This document shows, in pieces, positions 26,924 through 35,612 of a stretch of DNA of 64,000 nucleotides (positions are counted from its first letter, which is position 1; the number at the start of each line of letters is the position of its first letter). The notes under the pieces were generated by a model, which saw only the letters and a program-made list of their open reading frames with translations, made no database searches and was not told the DNA's origin. This DNA comes from Brevundimonas sp. NIBR11 (lineage in GTDB: Bacteria; Pseudomonadota; Alphaproteobacteria; Caulobacterales; Caulobacteraceae), in assembly GCF_027912535.1 (NCBI RefSeq), contig NZ_CP115465.1:3102260-3166259 (forward strand), written 5' to 3'. Made by a program: the position numbers and the translations under genes.

Positions 26924-28275
26924 TGCGCCGTCTCGCAATCGTCTCGCTGACCGCCCTCGCGCTGTCGGCCATGCCCGCTCTGGCTCAAGTGACGGCCATC
27001 ACGGGCGGCCGCGTCCTGACCGGAACCTCGGTCATCGAGAACGGCACGGTCGTCATCGACGGCGGCCGCATCGTCTCGGTCGGGACCGGCGCGGCTCCGT
27101 CCGGCGCCCGCGTCATCGATGCGCGCGGCAAGGTCGTCACCCCCGGCTTCGTCGCGGTCGATAGCGGCCTCGGCCTGACCGAGATCTCCTCGGTCGGCGG
27201 CTCGGAAGACCAGTCCAACGGCGCCAACACCATCTCGGCCTCGTTTGACGTCTCCTATGGCCTCGACCCCTGGTCCATCGCCATTCCGGTGGCGCGTCTG
27301 GGCGGCATCACCCGCGCCATCGTCGTGCCGAACCATCCCGGCGGCTCGGGCGGGCATGAGCATCAGGATGACAGCGACTTCGCCGGCGCCGGCGAGGGCG
27401 GCTTCCAGACGCCCGGCCTGTTCGCCGGCACGGCCTCGGTGATCCATCTGGCCGCCGGGACCGACGTCCTGGTCCAGCCGCGCGTGGCCATGGTCGCCCC
27501 ATTCGGCGAGGCCGGCGCGGGCGTCGCCGGCGGCGCGCGGGGCGCCGAGTTCACCCTGTTCAAGGAAACACTGGCCGAGGTGCGTCTCTATGCCCGCAAC
27601 AAGGCCGCCTACGACCGCGCGGCCCTGCGTGACCTGTCGATCTCGCGCGCCGATCTGGAGGCCCTGATCCCGGTCGCCAACGGGGAGATGCCCCTGATCG
27701 TCACCGTGCACCGCGCCGCCGATATCCAGCAGGTCCTGCGTCTCGGCCGCGAGGAAGGGGTCAAGCTGATCCTGGACGGCGCCGAGGAAGGCTGGCTGGT
27801 CGCCGCCGACATCGCCGCCGCAAACGTGCCGGTGCTGCTGAACCCCATCTCCAACCTGCCGGGCAATCTCGAGATGCGGGCGGCGCGGATGGAAAACGCG
27901 GCGGCCTTGAACGCGGCCGGCGTGGTCATCGCCATCAAGGGCAACGAAGGTTCGGTCCACCGCGCCCGCGAGGCTCGCTACAACGCCGGCAACGCCGTCT
28001 CGCACGGCCTGCCGTTCGAGGCGGCCATCGCGGCCCTGACCGTGAACCCGGCGCGCATCTTCGGCATGGGCGGCCAGTTCGGCGAGCTGCGGGCGGGCGC
28101 GGCGGCGGATGTGGTCGTCTGGTCCGGCGATCCTCTGGAGCCTCTGTCGTCGGTGACGGCGGAGTTCATCAACGGCCAGGAACAGTCCCTGACCAGCCGC
28201 CAGATCCTGCTGCGCGATCGTTACCGCAACGGCGGCCGTGTCGGCGGGGGGATGCCGGTGGCGTACGGGCAGTAA
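26923..28275 (+). CDS. Amidohydrolase-family exported protein lacking the HxH motif
   Basis: 450 residues with a signal peptide (about 1-21, ending ALA). The fold matches its upstream neighbour (ITGGRVLTGTSVIENGTVVI, AGAAADVVVWSGDPLEPLSS) but the HxH position reads DSGLG (Asp80-Ser81-Gly82), so the first metal pair is missing. His residues remain in TVHRAAD. It is translationally coupled to the first amidohydrolase, which suggests a two-subunit complex of one active and one divergent subunit; this is inference. Confidence 0.85.
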   Translation: MRRLAIVSLTALALSAMPALAQVTAITGGRVLTGTSVIENGTVVIDGGRIVSVGTGAAPSGARVIDARGKVVTPGFVAVDSGLGLTEISSVGGSEDQSNGANTISASFDVSYGLDPWSIAIPVARLGGITRAIVVPNHPGGSGGHEHQDDSDFAGAGEGGFQTPGLFAGTASVIHLAAGTDVLVQPRVAMVAPFGEAGAGVAGGARGAEFTLFKETLAEVRLYARNKAAYDRAALRDLSISRADLEALIPVANGEMPLIVTVHRAADIQQVLRLGREEGVKLILDGAEEGWLVAADIAAANVPVLLNPISNLPGNLEMRAARMENAAALNAAGVVIAIKGNEGSVHRAREARYNAGNAVSHGLPFEAAIAALTVNPARIFGMGGQFGELRAGAAADVVVWSGDPLEPLSSVTAEFINGQEQSLTSRQILLRDRYRNGGRVGGGMPVAYGQ

Positions 28276-28280
28276 CAGCA

Positions 28281-28304
28281 CTCCCTCCCCCTCGGGGGAG
28301 GGAG
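28281..28304. terminator. Hairpin overlapping the ribosome-binding site of the YaiI-type gene
   Basis: CTCCCTCCCC (28281-28290) pairs perfectly with GGGGAGGGAG (28295-28304) around CTCG. The right arm is also the only Shine-Dalgarno-like sequence before the next start codon. No T-run follows. Confidence 0.6.
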
Positions 28305-28781
28305 ATGTATACCGACACCATGCCCACCCCCCGCATCTTCATCGACGCCGACGCCTGTCCGGTGAAGGACGAGGTCTATCGCGTGGCCGAACGCTACGGG
28401 TTGAAGGTGTTCGTCGTCTCGAACGGCTGGATCAACACCCGCCGCGACGCCTTCATCGAACAGGCCGTGGTCGACGCCGGGCCTGACATCGCCGACGACT
28501 GGATCGCCGAACGCGCCGGTCCCGGCGACATCGTCATCACCCAGGACATCCCCCTGGCCGACCGCTGCCTGAAATCCGGCGCCCAGGCGCTGAAGTCGAA
28601 CGGGGCCCCCTTCACGGCCGACTCCATCGGTTCGGCGCTGGCGGGGCGGATGGTGGGCGAACATCTGCGCTCCATGGGGGTCGCCACCTCCGGCCCGCCG
28701 CCGTTCGGACCCAAGGACCGCTCCGCCTTCCTCCAGGCGCTGGACCGGGCCGTCGTCATGGCCAAACGGGTCGCGCCGTGA
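28305..28781 (+). CDS. YaiI/YqxD family protein (DUF188, PIN-like)
   Basis: 158 residues; ATG at 28305 or at 28320 (MPTPRIF), the latter fitting family N-termini better. Family motifs: FIDADACPVKDEVYRVAERY, VVSNGW, then DIVITQDIPLADRCL and NGAPFTADSI. The acidic residues suggest a PIN-like nuclease fold, but no activity is established for the family. The stop overlaps the GTG of arfB (GTGA). Confidence 0.88.
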   Translation: MYTDTMPTPRIFIDADACPVKDEVYRVAERYGLKVFVVSNGWINTRRDAFIEQAVVDAGPDIADDWIAERAGPGDIVITQDIPLADRCLKSGAQALKSNGAPFTADSIGSALAGRMVGEHLRSMGVATSGPPPFGPKDRSAFLQALDRAVVMAKRVAP

Positions 28782-29179
28782 CCGTCATCCCCGAAAGCGA
28801 ACTGGAGTTCCGCTTCTTCCGCGCGGGCGGTCCGGGCGGCCAGAACGTCAACAAGGTCTCGACCTCGGTTCAGATGCGGTTCGATGCGAAGAACTCGCCC
28901 TCCCTGCGCGATCCCGTCCGCGAGCGGCTGATGAAGCTGGCGGGCAGTCGGCTGACGCTCGACGGAGTCATCGCCATCACCGCCGTCCGCTATCGCACCC
29001 AGGAGCGCAACCGCGCCGACGCCATCGAGCGGCTGCAGGAACTGGTCGACAAGGCCTCCATCGCCCCGACCTATCGCGTGCCGACCAGGCCGACCCGCGC
29101 CTCCAAGGAACGCCGCCTTCAGGCCAAGTCGGGACGGTCCGCGATCAAGAGCGGCCGCGGCAAGCCCTCGCTGGATTAG
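28778..29179 (+). CDS. arfB: Alternative ribosome-rescue hydrolase ArfB (YaeJ)
   Basis: 133 residues with a GTG start overlapping the previous stop. The catalytic GGQ is at 20-22 (RAGGPGGQNVNKVSTSVQ) and a basic tail (SKERRLQAKSGRSAIKSGRG) matches the ArfB tail that enters the mRNA channel of stalled ribosomes. It releases peptides from ribosomes without a stop codon. Length and tail separate it from RF1/RF2. Confidence 0.94.
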   Translation: MTVIPESELEFRFFRAGGPGGQNVNKVSTSVQMRFDAKNSPSLRDPVRERLMKLAGSRLTLDGVIAITAVRYRTQERNRADAIERLQELVDKASIAPTYRVPTRPTRASKERRLQAKSGRSAIKSGRGKPSLD

Positions 29180-29907
29180 CCGGGCGCGTGGTCCATCATC
29201 TGCTGCAACGGCGTGCGCGGCAGGGTGGCCAGGGTCAGGGCGCCGTCGCGGTCGGTGTCGAGAGCGACGAACCAGCGCTCGGTCGCCTGAGCCCATTCCT
29301 GGGCGGTGACCGTCTGGTTGGTGTCGGTGTCGGCGGCCTTCACCGGTTGCGGATAGTTGAAGAAGCCGGCGGCGGCGATGGGTCCATAGGCCAATGGACC
29401 GGTCGGTGCGCGCTGACGCTGGCGGCGTCCCGCTTCCTGCGGAGGGTTGCCCAGACCCAACTGACGGTCGCCGCCGAAGCCTTCCAGCCGGCGTCCCGGC
29501 GCTCTCGGCCCGCCCTGCATGCCGGGCAGACGCGCGCGGGCGGCGGCCAAGGCCTCCTCGTATACGGCGATCTCGTCGGGCGTCAGCCGGCCGTCGCGAT
29601 CGGTGTCGAGCGCCGTGAATTGACGCCGACCGTCGGCGGTGAACTCATCGGCCGTCACGCGTCCGTCGCCGTCCGTATCGGCGCCCGAGAACCAGACAGC
29701 GACCGGCCAGGGCTCCCCCGGACGCGAGAAGAACAGCTCTCCGAACGGGCTGACGAAGAGACCGGGTCGCGGTCCCTGCGGGCCGCCGGGACCACCTGGG
29801 CCGTGCGGACCTCCGGGGCCTCGCGGACCGGGATCCGAGGCGCAGCCGGTCAGGACGACGCCGCCGAGAGCGCCCACTCCGAGGAGGATGGCGGCGATAC
29901 GCTTCAT
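29176..29907 (-). CDS. EF-hand lipoprotein with a Gly-Pro-rich linker
   Basis: 243 residues. Lipobox LTGC at Cys22, then a collagen-like GPRGPGGPHGPGGPGG stretch (about 27-46). EF-hand loops follow: DTDGDGRVTADEF, DTDRDGRLTPDEI, DTDTNQTVTAQEW and DTDRDGALTL. Probably a calcium-binding envelope protein. Its 3' end overlaps arfB by 4 bp on the opposite strand. Confidence 0.85.
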   Translation of the reverse strand: MKRIAAILLGVGALGGVVLTGCASDPGPRGPGGPHGPGGPGGPQGPRPGLFVSPFGELFFSRPGEPWPVAVWFSGADTDGDGRVTADEFTADGRRQFTALDTDRDGRLTPDEIAVYEEALAAARARLPGMQGGPRAPGRRLEGFGGDRQLGLGNPPQEAGRRQRQRAPTGPLAYGPIAAAGFFNYPQPVKAADTDTNQTVTAQEWAQATERWFVALDTDRDGALTLATLPRTPLQQMMDHAPG

Positions 29908-29940
29908 GGAAAGGTCCGGGGGAGGAGGCGGGAGGGGGGG

Positions 29941-30504
29941 TCAGGCGCCGGGCGCAGCCGACGTGGCCGGCGCGGCGGCCGGATCGGACGATTCGGGAGG
30001 GGCCTCGCGGAAGCGAAGCGCGGCGACCAGACCGCCGTCCTCCAGCCCGACCTGCCACTGGGTCGCGGCGTTGTCGAAGATGACGAGGAACTGGCCCACG
30101 CCGTTGGCGGCGCCCTGAGGCTCGATCGACTGGACCGCGCCATAGCCTCGGATAAGGCGGGAATAGTTGGGCAGCTGGGCGTTCAGCTGGGTCGCCACGC
30201 CGGGGGTGAACAGGCGCTCGTCGATGTCGGCGGCCCGGAACTGGTCGATCACGGAGCGCAGTGCGGCTTCGGCCATCTGGGCGTCCGAGACCTGGGGCGC
30301 GGGCGCGGGTTCCGGCGCCGGCCGGGGCAGGGTCGGCGCGGCGGGCGCGTCGAAGGTGTTGGGAAGGGTGGCCGCGGCCCCGCTGGACGACGGCGCCAGC
30401 GAGCGGCTGCGGTTCAGGTCCTGCGTCGCCTGCTGGGCGAGCACGGGTCCGGCGCAGGCGGTCAGGGCGAGGACGAGGGCGGCGGTCTTGATCGAGACGG
30501 TCAT
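29941..30504 (-). CDS. Exported protein of unknown function
   Basis: 187 residues from the ATG at 30502-30504; the longer frame lacks a signal peptide. Signal peptide MTVSIKTAALVLALTACAGP..LAQ, then a Pro/Ala-rich linker and a small domain (AEAALRSVIDQFRAADIDE, WQVGLEDGGLVAALRFRE) resembling an NTF2-like or DUF3887-type fold. It follows ubiB by 16 bp on the same strand. Confidence 0.7.
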   Translation of the reverse strand: MTVSIKTAALVLALTACAGPVLAQQATQDLNRSRSLAPSSSGAAATLPNTFDAPAAPTLPRPAPEPAPAPQVSDAQMAEAALRSVIDQFRAADIDERLFTPGVATQLNAQLPNYSRLIRGYGAVQSIEPQGAANGVGQFLVIFDNAATQWQVGLEDGGLVAALRFREAPPESSDPAAAPATSAAPGA

Positions 30505-30520
30505 GCGGACTCCGACGGTG

Positions 30521-32086
30521 TCAGCCCACCATCCGGGGCCAAAGCGACACAATGAGGGCGGCGGCGGACAGGCATGTTGCGGCGATGACGCAAACCGCCA
30601 GCCAGACCGGCGTCTTGACCCGTTCGACGACAACGGTCTGAGGCGCGGGCGGATCCTGCACCAGCCGAGACAGGGCGCGGGCCCCGCCCAGCAGCTCGCG
30701 CAGACCGTCGCGGACCTGGGCCCTGGGCCCGAGCTCGCGGGTGATCCACCGCTCAACCACAGGCTGGGATGCCGCCCACAGATCGTGGTCGGGGTTCAGG
30801 CGCCGCGCCACCCCCTCGACCGAGACCATGGTCTTCTGGAGCAGGATCAGCTCGGGCCGCAGGTGCATGTCGAACAAGGCCGTGATCTCGAACAGCTGGC
30901 CCAGCAGGCGGCCCATCGACACCTGCGACGCCGCCCGGCCGATCACCGGCTCGCCCACGGCCCGCAACGCCTGGGCGAAGGCCTCGACGCTGTGATGCGG
31001 CGGCACGTAACCGGCCTCGAAATGGACCCGGGCAATGCGCGGATAGTCCCGCGTCAGGAAGCCCCACAGGATTTCGGCGAGGTATCTCCGCTCGCCCGGG
31101 TTCAGCCGGCCGATGATGCCGAAATCCACGGCCGTCAGCTCCGCCGGCGCCGAGGCGAACAGGTTTCCCTCGTGCAGGTCGGCGTGGAAGGTCCCGTAGT
31201 CTAACGCCTGAACGAGGAAGGCGCGCACCACGTTGTCGGCGAGCGTGTTGACGTCCAGCCCCGGCTGTTCAACCGCCGCCGGATCGGTCATGGGCAGGCC
31301 GGGCGCCCATTCCAGCGTCAGCACCCGCTTGCCGACCCCGTCCCAGACCACCTTGGGCGCTGACATATGGCCGCCGTCGGCGCGGGCCTTGTCCATGATG
31401 TCGTGCAGCTCGGAGGCGGCGGCGGCCTCCAGCCGCATGTCGAGTTCGAGGTACATGGATCGGGCCACGGTTTCGACGAAGGCCTCGGGCTCCAGCCGCC
31501 GCGCAGCCGGGACCATCCGGTGCACCAGACCGGCCGCCAGCCGCATGGCGTCCAGACCCTGCACCACCCGCCGCTCGACGCCGGGCCGCAGCACCTTGAC
31601 CGCGACCTTGCGCCCATCGGCCAGCCAGGCGGGATGCGCCTGGGCGAGGGACGCCGCCCCGATGGGATCGCCGAAGTCGGAGAACAGGCTCTCGACCGGA
31701 CGGCCCAGCGACCGCTCGATCTCGCGGCGCGCCTCTTCGGTCGGGAAGGGCGGCAGCTTGTCCTTCAACCGTCCCAGATCGCGCGCGAACTCGATGCCGA
31801 AGATGTCGGCCCGCGTCGCCATGACCTGACCGAGCTTGATCGCCACCGGGCCCAGGGTCTCGAAGGCCCGGCCCAGACGCTGGCCCGGCCGTCCGTCCCG
31901 CCCCTCGCGCCCGGCGAACAGATGGACGAGCCCGGCGGCGAGCCGCGCCCAGCCGGGCAGCAGGGGCGTGATCTCGCGCGGCATGAGGGCGTCGTGTTTC
32001 GCCAGGGCCGCGCCCCAGCGGATCAGCCGCCAGGTCGCGCCGAGGGGATCGCGCACGGGCACGGTCGGCGGGGCTGCGGGCGCCAC
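30521..32086 (-). CDS. ubiB: Ubiquinone biosynthesis protein kinase-like UbiB (AarF/ABC1 family)
   Basis: About 521 residues. The KxGQ-type motif is AIKLGQVMATRADIFG; ATP-binding and catalytic-loop motifs are AASLAQAHPAWL, KVAVKVLRPGV, YGTFHADLHEGNLF and VDFGIIGRL. Two C-terminal transmembrane helices (near PVWLAVCVIAATCLSAAALI). The N-terminus is unclear; a GTG at 32084-32086 just after the ubiE stop is chosen because further upstream the frame overlaps ubiE. UbiB supports coenzyme Q assembly, fitting the operon with ubiE. Confidence 0.9.
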   Translation of the reverse strand: MAPAAPPTVPVRDPLGATWRLIRWGAALAKHDALMPREITPLLPGWARLAAGLVHLFAGREGRDGRPGQRLGRAFETLGPVAIKLGQVMATRADIFGIEFARDLGRLKDKLPPFPTEEARREIERSLGRPVESLFSDFGDPIGAASLAQAHPAWLADGRKVAVKVLRPGVERRVVQGLDAMRLAAGLVHRMVPAARRLEPEAFVETVARSMYLELDMRLEAAAASELHDIMDKARADGGHMSAPKVVWDGVGKRVLTLEWAPGLPMTDPAAVEQPGLDVNTLADNVVRAFLVQALDYGTFHADLHEGNLFASAPAELTAVDFGIIGRLNPGERRYLAEILWGFLTRDYPRIARVHFEAGYVPPHHSVEAFAQALRAVGEPVIGRAASQVSMGRLLGQLFEITALFDMHLRPELILLQKTMVSVEGVARRLNPDHDLWAASQPVVERWITRELGPRAQVRDGLRELLGGARALSRLVQDPPAPQTVVVERVKTPVWLAVCVIAATCLSAAALIVSLWPRMVG

Positions 32087-32106
32087 GCGATATGACGGCG
32101 GAAAGC

Positions 32107-32892
32107 TCAGACCGCCCACCCGAAATGAATGGCCGCCACCCCGCCCGACAGGTTGGTCACGGCGACGCGGCTGAAGCCGGCGTCCTCGATCATGCCCTTG
32201 AAGATCGACTGGTCGGGGAAGCGGCGGATGCTCTCGACCAGATACTGGTAGCTGTCGCGATCCTTGGCGACCCACTCGCCGATCTTCGGAATGGCGTGGA
32301 AGGACCAGGCGTCATAGGCCTTGCGGATCGCCTCGGCCGGCGGGCGCGAGAACTCCAGGCACAGGAACCGCCCGCCGGGCTTCAGCACACGCCGCGCCTC
32401 CTTCAGGGCCACCGAGATATCGGCGACGTTGCGGATGCCGAAGCTGATCGAATAGGCGTCTACCGAGGCGTCGGGGATGGGCAGGGCCATGGCGTCGCCT
32501 ACGGTCCAGATCATCTCCGGCTCCCCGCCCTTGTGGACGCCCGCCAGGATCATCTCGGCATTGTAGTCCAGCACGATGACCGAGGCGTCCTCGCCCCCGC
32601 GCCGCTCCTGCGCCGCCCGCGCCATCTTCGAATAGCGCCGCGCCATGTCGCCGGTGCCGCCCGCGACATCCAGGATGGTTTCGCCCGGTCGGGGGTTCAG
32701 CTTGGCGGCCGCCGCGTCCTTCCACAGCCGGTGCACGCCCCCGCTCATCAGGTCATTCATCAGGTCGTAGTTCGACGCCACGCTGTCGAAGACGCCGCGC
32801 ACCATCCGCACCTTCTCGCGCGCATCCACGTCGCGGAAACCGAAGGAGGAGGTGTCGCCCGACGAGTGCGGTCCGAATGAAGAGGCGGTCAT
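32107..32892 (-). CDS. ubiE: Ubiquinone/menaquinone biosynthesis C-methyltransferase UbiE
   Basis: 261 residues. UbiE signatures: [40 protein letters not shown], the SAM site [15 protein letters not shown], and [17 protein letters not shown]. It methylates the quinone ring C2 position in ubiquinone synthesis. In many alphaproteobacteria ubiE and ubiB sit next to mutM and dnaA; here they are about 27 kb from mutM. Confidence 0.96.
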   Translation of the reverse strand: MTASSFGPHSSGDTSSFGFRDVDAREKVRMVRGVFDSVASNYDLMNDLMSGGVHRLWKDAAAAKLNPRPGETILDVAGGTGDMARRYSKMARAAQERRGGEDASVIVLDYNAEMILAGVHKGGEPEMIWTVGDAMALPIPDASVDAYSISFGIRNVADISVALKEARRVLKPGGRFLCLEFSRPPAEAIRKAYDAWSFHAIPKIGEWVAKDRDSYQYLVESIRRFPDQSIFKGMIEDAGFSRVAVTNLSGGVAAIHFGWAV

Positions 32893-32901
32893 GGGCGCGG
32901 T

Positions 32902-33579
32902 CTAGCCCTTCGCGGGCGCGGCGTCATCCATGCGCTTGGACGCATCGGGATCAAGCTTCGCCAGCGCCCGATCGTACAGGCTGACGAGCCCCTCCTCGCT
33001 GGCCACGACGTCCCCCAGATGCAACTGGCCGGTGACGATGGCCGCACGGACGCCAGTGCCGTTCTCCAGCGCTGACAAGACACCCGGCGTGCCCGCGATG
33101 AAGCCGTTGCTGAGATCGGCGAGGGTCGTCTGGGCCTTGTAGATATCGGCCAGCAGAAACAGGTCTTTGATCGGCATCTCCCCCAGAAGATCGCCGGTCT
33201 CGGCGCTACGCCATACAGCGTCTCGTAACGGCGGGACATGGATTCCGCTCTGAAAGACCTGGCCATACGCGCGCATGGCTCCCGCCTGGGTCGCTTCGCC
33301 TTCGTTCGCCTCACCGAAGACCGACCGCAGACGGCGATGGTGGGGCAGAATGGGGTCGGAGACGAGGATGGCGCGGTTGGCGCGGATTTCCTCGATGAAA
33401 TAGGCCCGGACCTCGGCGACTTCCGCCGCTGTCCGGCGACGGTCGGCCCAGTCGGCCAACATCAGGGCCAGCACGACCGAGAAGACGATCAGGACGCTCT
33501 CGAACGCCGCGCGGGGCAGCCAGCGCCGCCACCGAATGACGGCCTTTCTGACGGGGTGCGGTGGCTCGGTTTCGGTCAT
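32902..33579 (-). CDS. Single-pass membrane protein of unknown function
   Basis: 225 residues. A basic N-terminus (RKAVIRWRRWLPR) and one transmembrane helix (about 26-46) are followed by a helical periplasmic domain (RRTAAEVAEVRAYFIEEIRA). It lies 9 bp upstream of ubiE on the same strand, so may share its transcript. The layout resembles DUF6090-type proteins, but this is not certain. Confidence 0.7.
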   Translation of the reverse strand: MTETEPPHPVRKAVIRWRRWLPRAAFESVLIVFSVVLALMLADWADRRRTAAEVAEVRAYFIEEIRANRAILVSDPILPHHRRLRSVFGEANEGEATQAGAMRAYGQVFQSGIHVPPLRDAVWRSAETGDLLGEMPIKDLFLLADIYKAQTTLADLSNGFIAGTPGVLSALENGTGVRAAIVTGQLHLGDVVASEEGLVSLYDRALAKLDPDASKRMDDAAPAKG

Positions 33580-33616
33580 GGGGTGACCGTGCTCCGAAAC
33601 GGCGACGCTGAAAAGA

Positions 33617-34324
33617 TCAGGCGTCTGGCGCGCTCGGCCGTGGCACGCCCAAATCCTTCATGACGCCGCGCATGGCGCTGTAACACCCGCAGGACGCCGC
33701 CTCCAGACCCCCGCGATCCAGCACCTCGACCCAGCCGCGACCCCGCCGGATCAGCGCCCTGTCTTCCAGCACGGACCCGACTTCCGACACCGTGGCCCGA
33801 CGCACGCCGAGCATGCCGGCGATGTCGGACTGGGTCAGATCGAACCGGTCGGCATCGGCGCGATCATGCAGGGTCAGCAGCCACCGCGCCAGACGTTCGT
33901 CCAGCCGGTGCTGGGCGTTGCAGGCGGCCGCCTGCTGGATCTGGGCGAACAGACTCTCGGTGAACCGCGCCAGGGCGTTGCGCATTGACGCGCTCTTGCT
34001 CAGGGCATCGGCGAAGACTTCGCCGGGGCAGCACGCGGCCGACCCCTCGATCTGGGCGATGGCGCGCGAGGAAGCGCGGGCATTCATCGGGCCGCAGGTG
34101 ACCCCGACCAGACCTTCCCGACCGATAGCGGCGGTCTCGACCATCTTGTCCTCGGGCAGGACGGTCATCAGGGACACGACGCCGTTCAAGGGGAACCAGA
34201 CCTGATCGACGGCCTCGCCGGCATCGTACAGCATCTGGCCCTGCGCGAACGCCTTCTCCGCCAGGTGCGGTTCCAGCCGCTGGCGGTCGGCGGCGTCCAG
34301 TGAGGCGATCCAGAGATTATTCAA
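33617..34324 (-). CDS. Crp/Fnr-family transcriptional regulator
   Basis: About 235 residues. TTG at 34322-34324 is chosen as start because AGGAG lies 7 nt upstream; a GTG at 34363 also opens the frame but has no Shine-Dalgarno. A cyclic-nucleotide-binding-like barrel (QMLYDAGEAVDQVWFPLNGV) precedes a helix-turn-helix (FDLTQSDIAGMLGVRRATVS). The FNR iron-sulfur cysteine set is absent, so it is not an oxygen-sensing FNR. Regulon unknown. Confidence 0.85.
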   Translation of the reverse strand: MNNLWIASLDAADRQRLEPHLAEKAFAQGQMLYDAGEAVDQVWFPLNGVVSLMTVLPEDKMVETAAIGREGLVGVTCGPMNARASSRAIAQIEGSAACCPGEVFADALSKSASMRNALARFTESLFAQIQQAAACNAQHRLDERLARWLLTLHDRADADRFDLTQSDIAGMLGVRRATVSEVGSVLEDRALIRRGRGWVEVLDRGGLEAASCGCYSAMRGVMKDLGVPRPSAPDA

Positions 34325-34470
34325 GACGATGCTCCTGCCCAACGGCGACGCTTCCCAACGCACCGCGTTCGGTGTGCGTTCCCGTACCGAAATCCTGTGT
34401 CCAATAGCGAGCGCAACGGCGCCTTGCGGCCACGGAGCGAGATCGCTACCCCCGGTCGCAGGAGACTTTC

Positions 34471-34773
34471 ATGGCCCGACCGACCCTCGACCCCGCCGAC
34501 GCCCTGCCGAACCTGACCGGATGGTCGTTCCACGCCGGTGACCGACCGGCCATCGAACGCGCGCTGAAGTTCCAGGATTTCAACACCGCCTTCGCCTTCA
34601 TGACCCGTGTGGCGCTGAAGGCCGAGACGATGGACCATCATCCGGAATGGTCGAACGTCTACAACCGGGTCACCGTCCTGTTGACGACCCACGACGCCGG
34701 GGGCGTCACCGAACTCGATACGACGATGGCGCGCTTCATCGACGAAGCCGCGAAATCCCTGGGAGGAGAATGA
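34471..34773 (+). CDS. phhB: 4a-hydroxytetrahydrobiopterin dehydratase (pterin-4a-carbinolamine dehydratase)
   Basis: 100 residues. Catalytic histidines in [16 protein letters not shown] and the [16 protein letters not shown] helix match the PCD/DCoH family; [20 protein letters not shown] is also typical. The enzyme recycles the pterin cofactor of aromatic amino acid hydroxylases, but no hydroxylase gene is in the window. Strong GGAGA upstream; overlaps the SDR region. Confidence 0.92.
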   Translation: MARPTLDPADALPNLTGWSFHAGDRPAIERALKFQDFNTAFAFMTRVALKAETMDHHPEWSNVYNRVTVLLTTHDAGGVTELDTTMARFIDEAAKSLGGE

Positions 34774-34775
34774 GA

Positions 34776-35564
34776 ATGACGAAGGCAGGACGCGTCGCCG
34801 GCAAGGCCGCTCTGATCACCGGCGGCTCCCAGGGGCTGGGCGAGGCCATCGCCTGGATGCTGGCGCGCGAGGGCTCCAAGGTCGCCCTGACCGACATCAA
34901 CGGCGCGGGCGCGACCGCCCTGGCGGCGCGGATCAATGCCGAAATCCCGGGCGCCGCCTTTGCCTACACCCACGACGTGGCCTCCGAAGACCAGTGGGTC
35001 GAGGTGGTTGCCCAGGCCGCGGCCGACATGGGCGGGCTGTCGATCCTTGTGAACAACGCCGGCGTCGGCGACGTCCTCCTGTTCTCCGAGGACGACACCA
35101 GCGAGAACTGGCAGCGCCAGTACGAGATCAACCTCCGCTCGGTGATGTTCGGCTGCAAGCACGCCATGCCGCACCTGCGCGCCTCCGGCTCGGCCTCCAT
35201 CGTCAACATCTCGTCGATCGCGGGCCTGGCCGGCGCCCCCGGCATGGGCGCCTACAACGCCACCAAGGCGGGGGTCTGGATGTACACCAAGACCGTGGCG
35301 CTCGAGGCCGCGAAGATGGACTGGAACGTCCGCGTCAACTCGGTCCACCCGGTCTTCATCAAAACCGCCATCCTCGATCCCTTCGTCGCCATGGCCAACG
35401 GCGATGAGGCCAAGGCCCACGAACGCCTCGCGCGCGGCATCCCGCTGAAGCGGATCGGCGAGCCGAACGACGTCGCCTACTGCGTCCTCTACCTGGCCTC
35501 GGACGAAGCCAAATTCGTCACCGGCGCCGAGTTCAAGATCGACGGCGGCATGACGGCGCAGTGA
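34776..35564 (+). CDS. Short-chain dehydrogenase/reductase
   Basis: 262 residues from ATG 34776 with GGAGGAGA 6 nt upstream. Classical SDR motifs: cofactor loop ITGGSQGLGEAIAWMLAR, ILVNNAGVGD, the catalytic Ser in VNISSIAGLAG and YNATKAG with Tyr-x3-Lys. The C-terminus EFKIDGGMTAQ is common in this group. It may be coupled to phhB since a second ATG at 34770 overlaps the phhB stop. Substrate unknown. Confidence 0.9.
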   Translation: MTKAGRVAGKAALITGGSQGLGEAIAWMLAREGSKVALTDINGAGATALAARINAEIPGAAFAYTHDVASEDQWVEVVAQAAADMGGLSILVNNAGVGDVLLFSEDDTSENWQRQYEINLRSVMFGCKHAMPHLRASGSASIVNISSIAGLAGAPGMGAYNATKAGVWMYTKTVALEAAKMDWNVRVNSVHPVFIKTAILDPFVAMANGDEAKAHERLARGIPLKRIGEPNDVAYCVLYLASDEAKFVTGAEFKIDGGMTAQ

Positions 35565-35568
35565 TTTA

Positions 35569-35611
35569 GGGCGCTACCGCTCGACGCGGGGCGTCTTGCG
35601 GCTTGAGCGCG
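35569..35611. repeat. 43-bp dispersed repeat, copy 2
   Basis: Begins GGGCGCTACCGCTCGACGCG and ends GCTTGAGCGCG; 39 of 43 positions match 6181-6223. It fills the whole gap between two convergent stop codons. Confidence 0.75.
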
Positions 35612-35612
35612 T

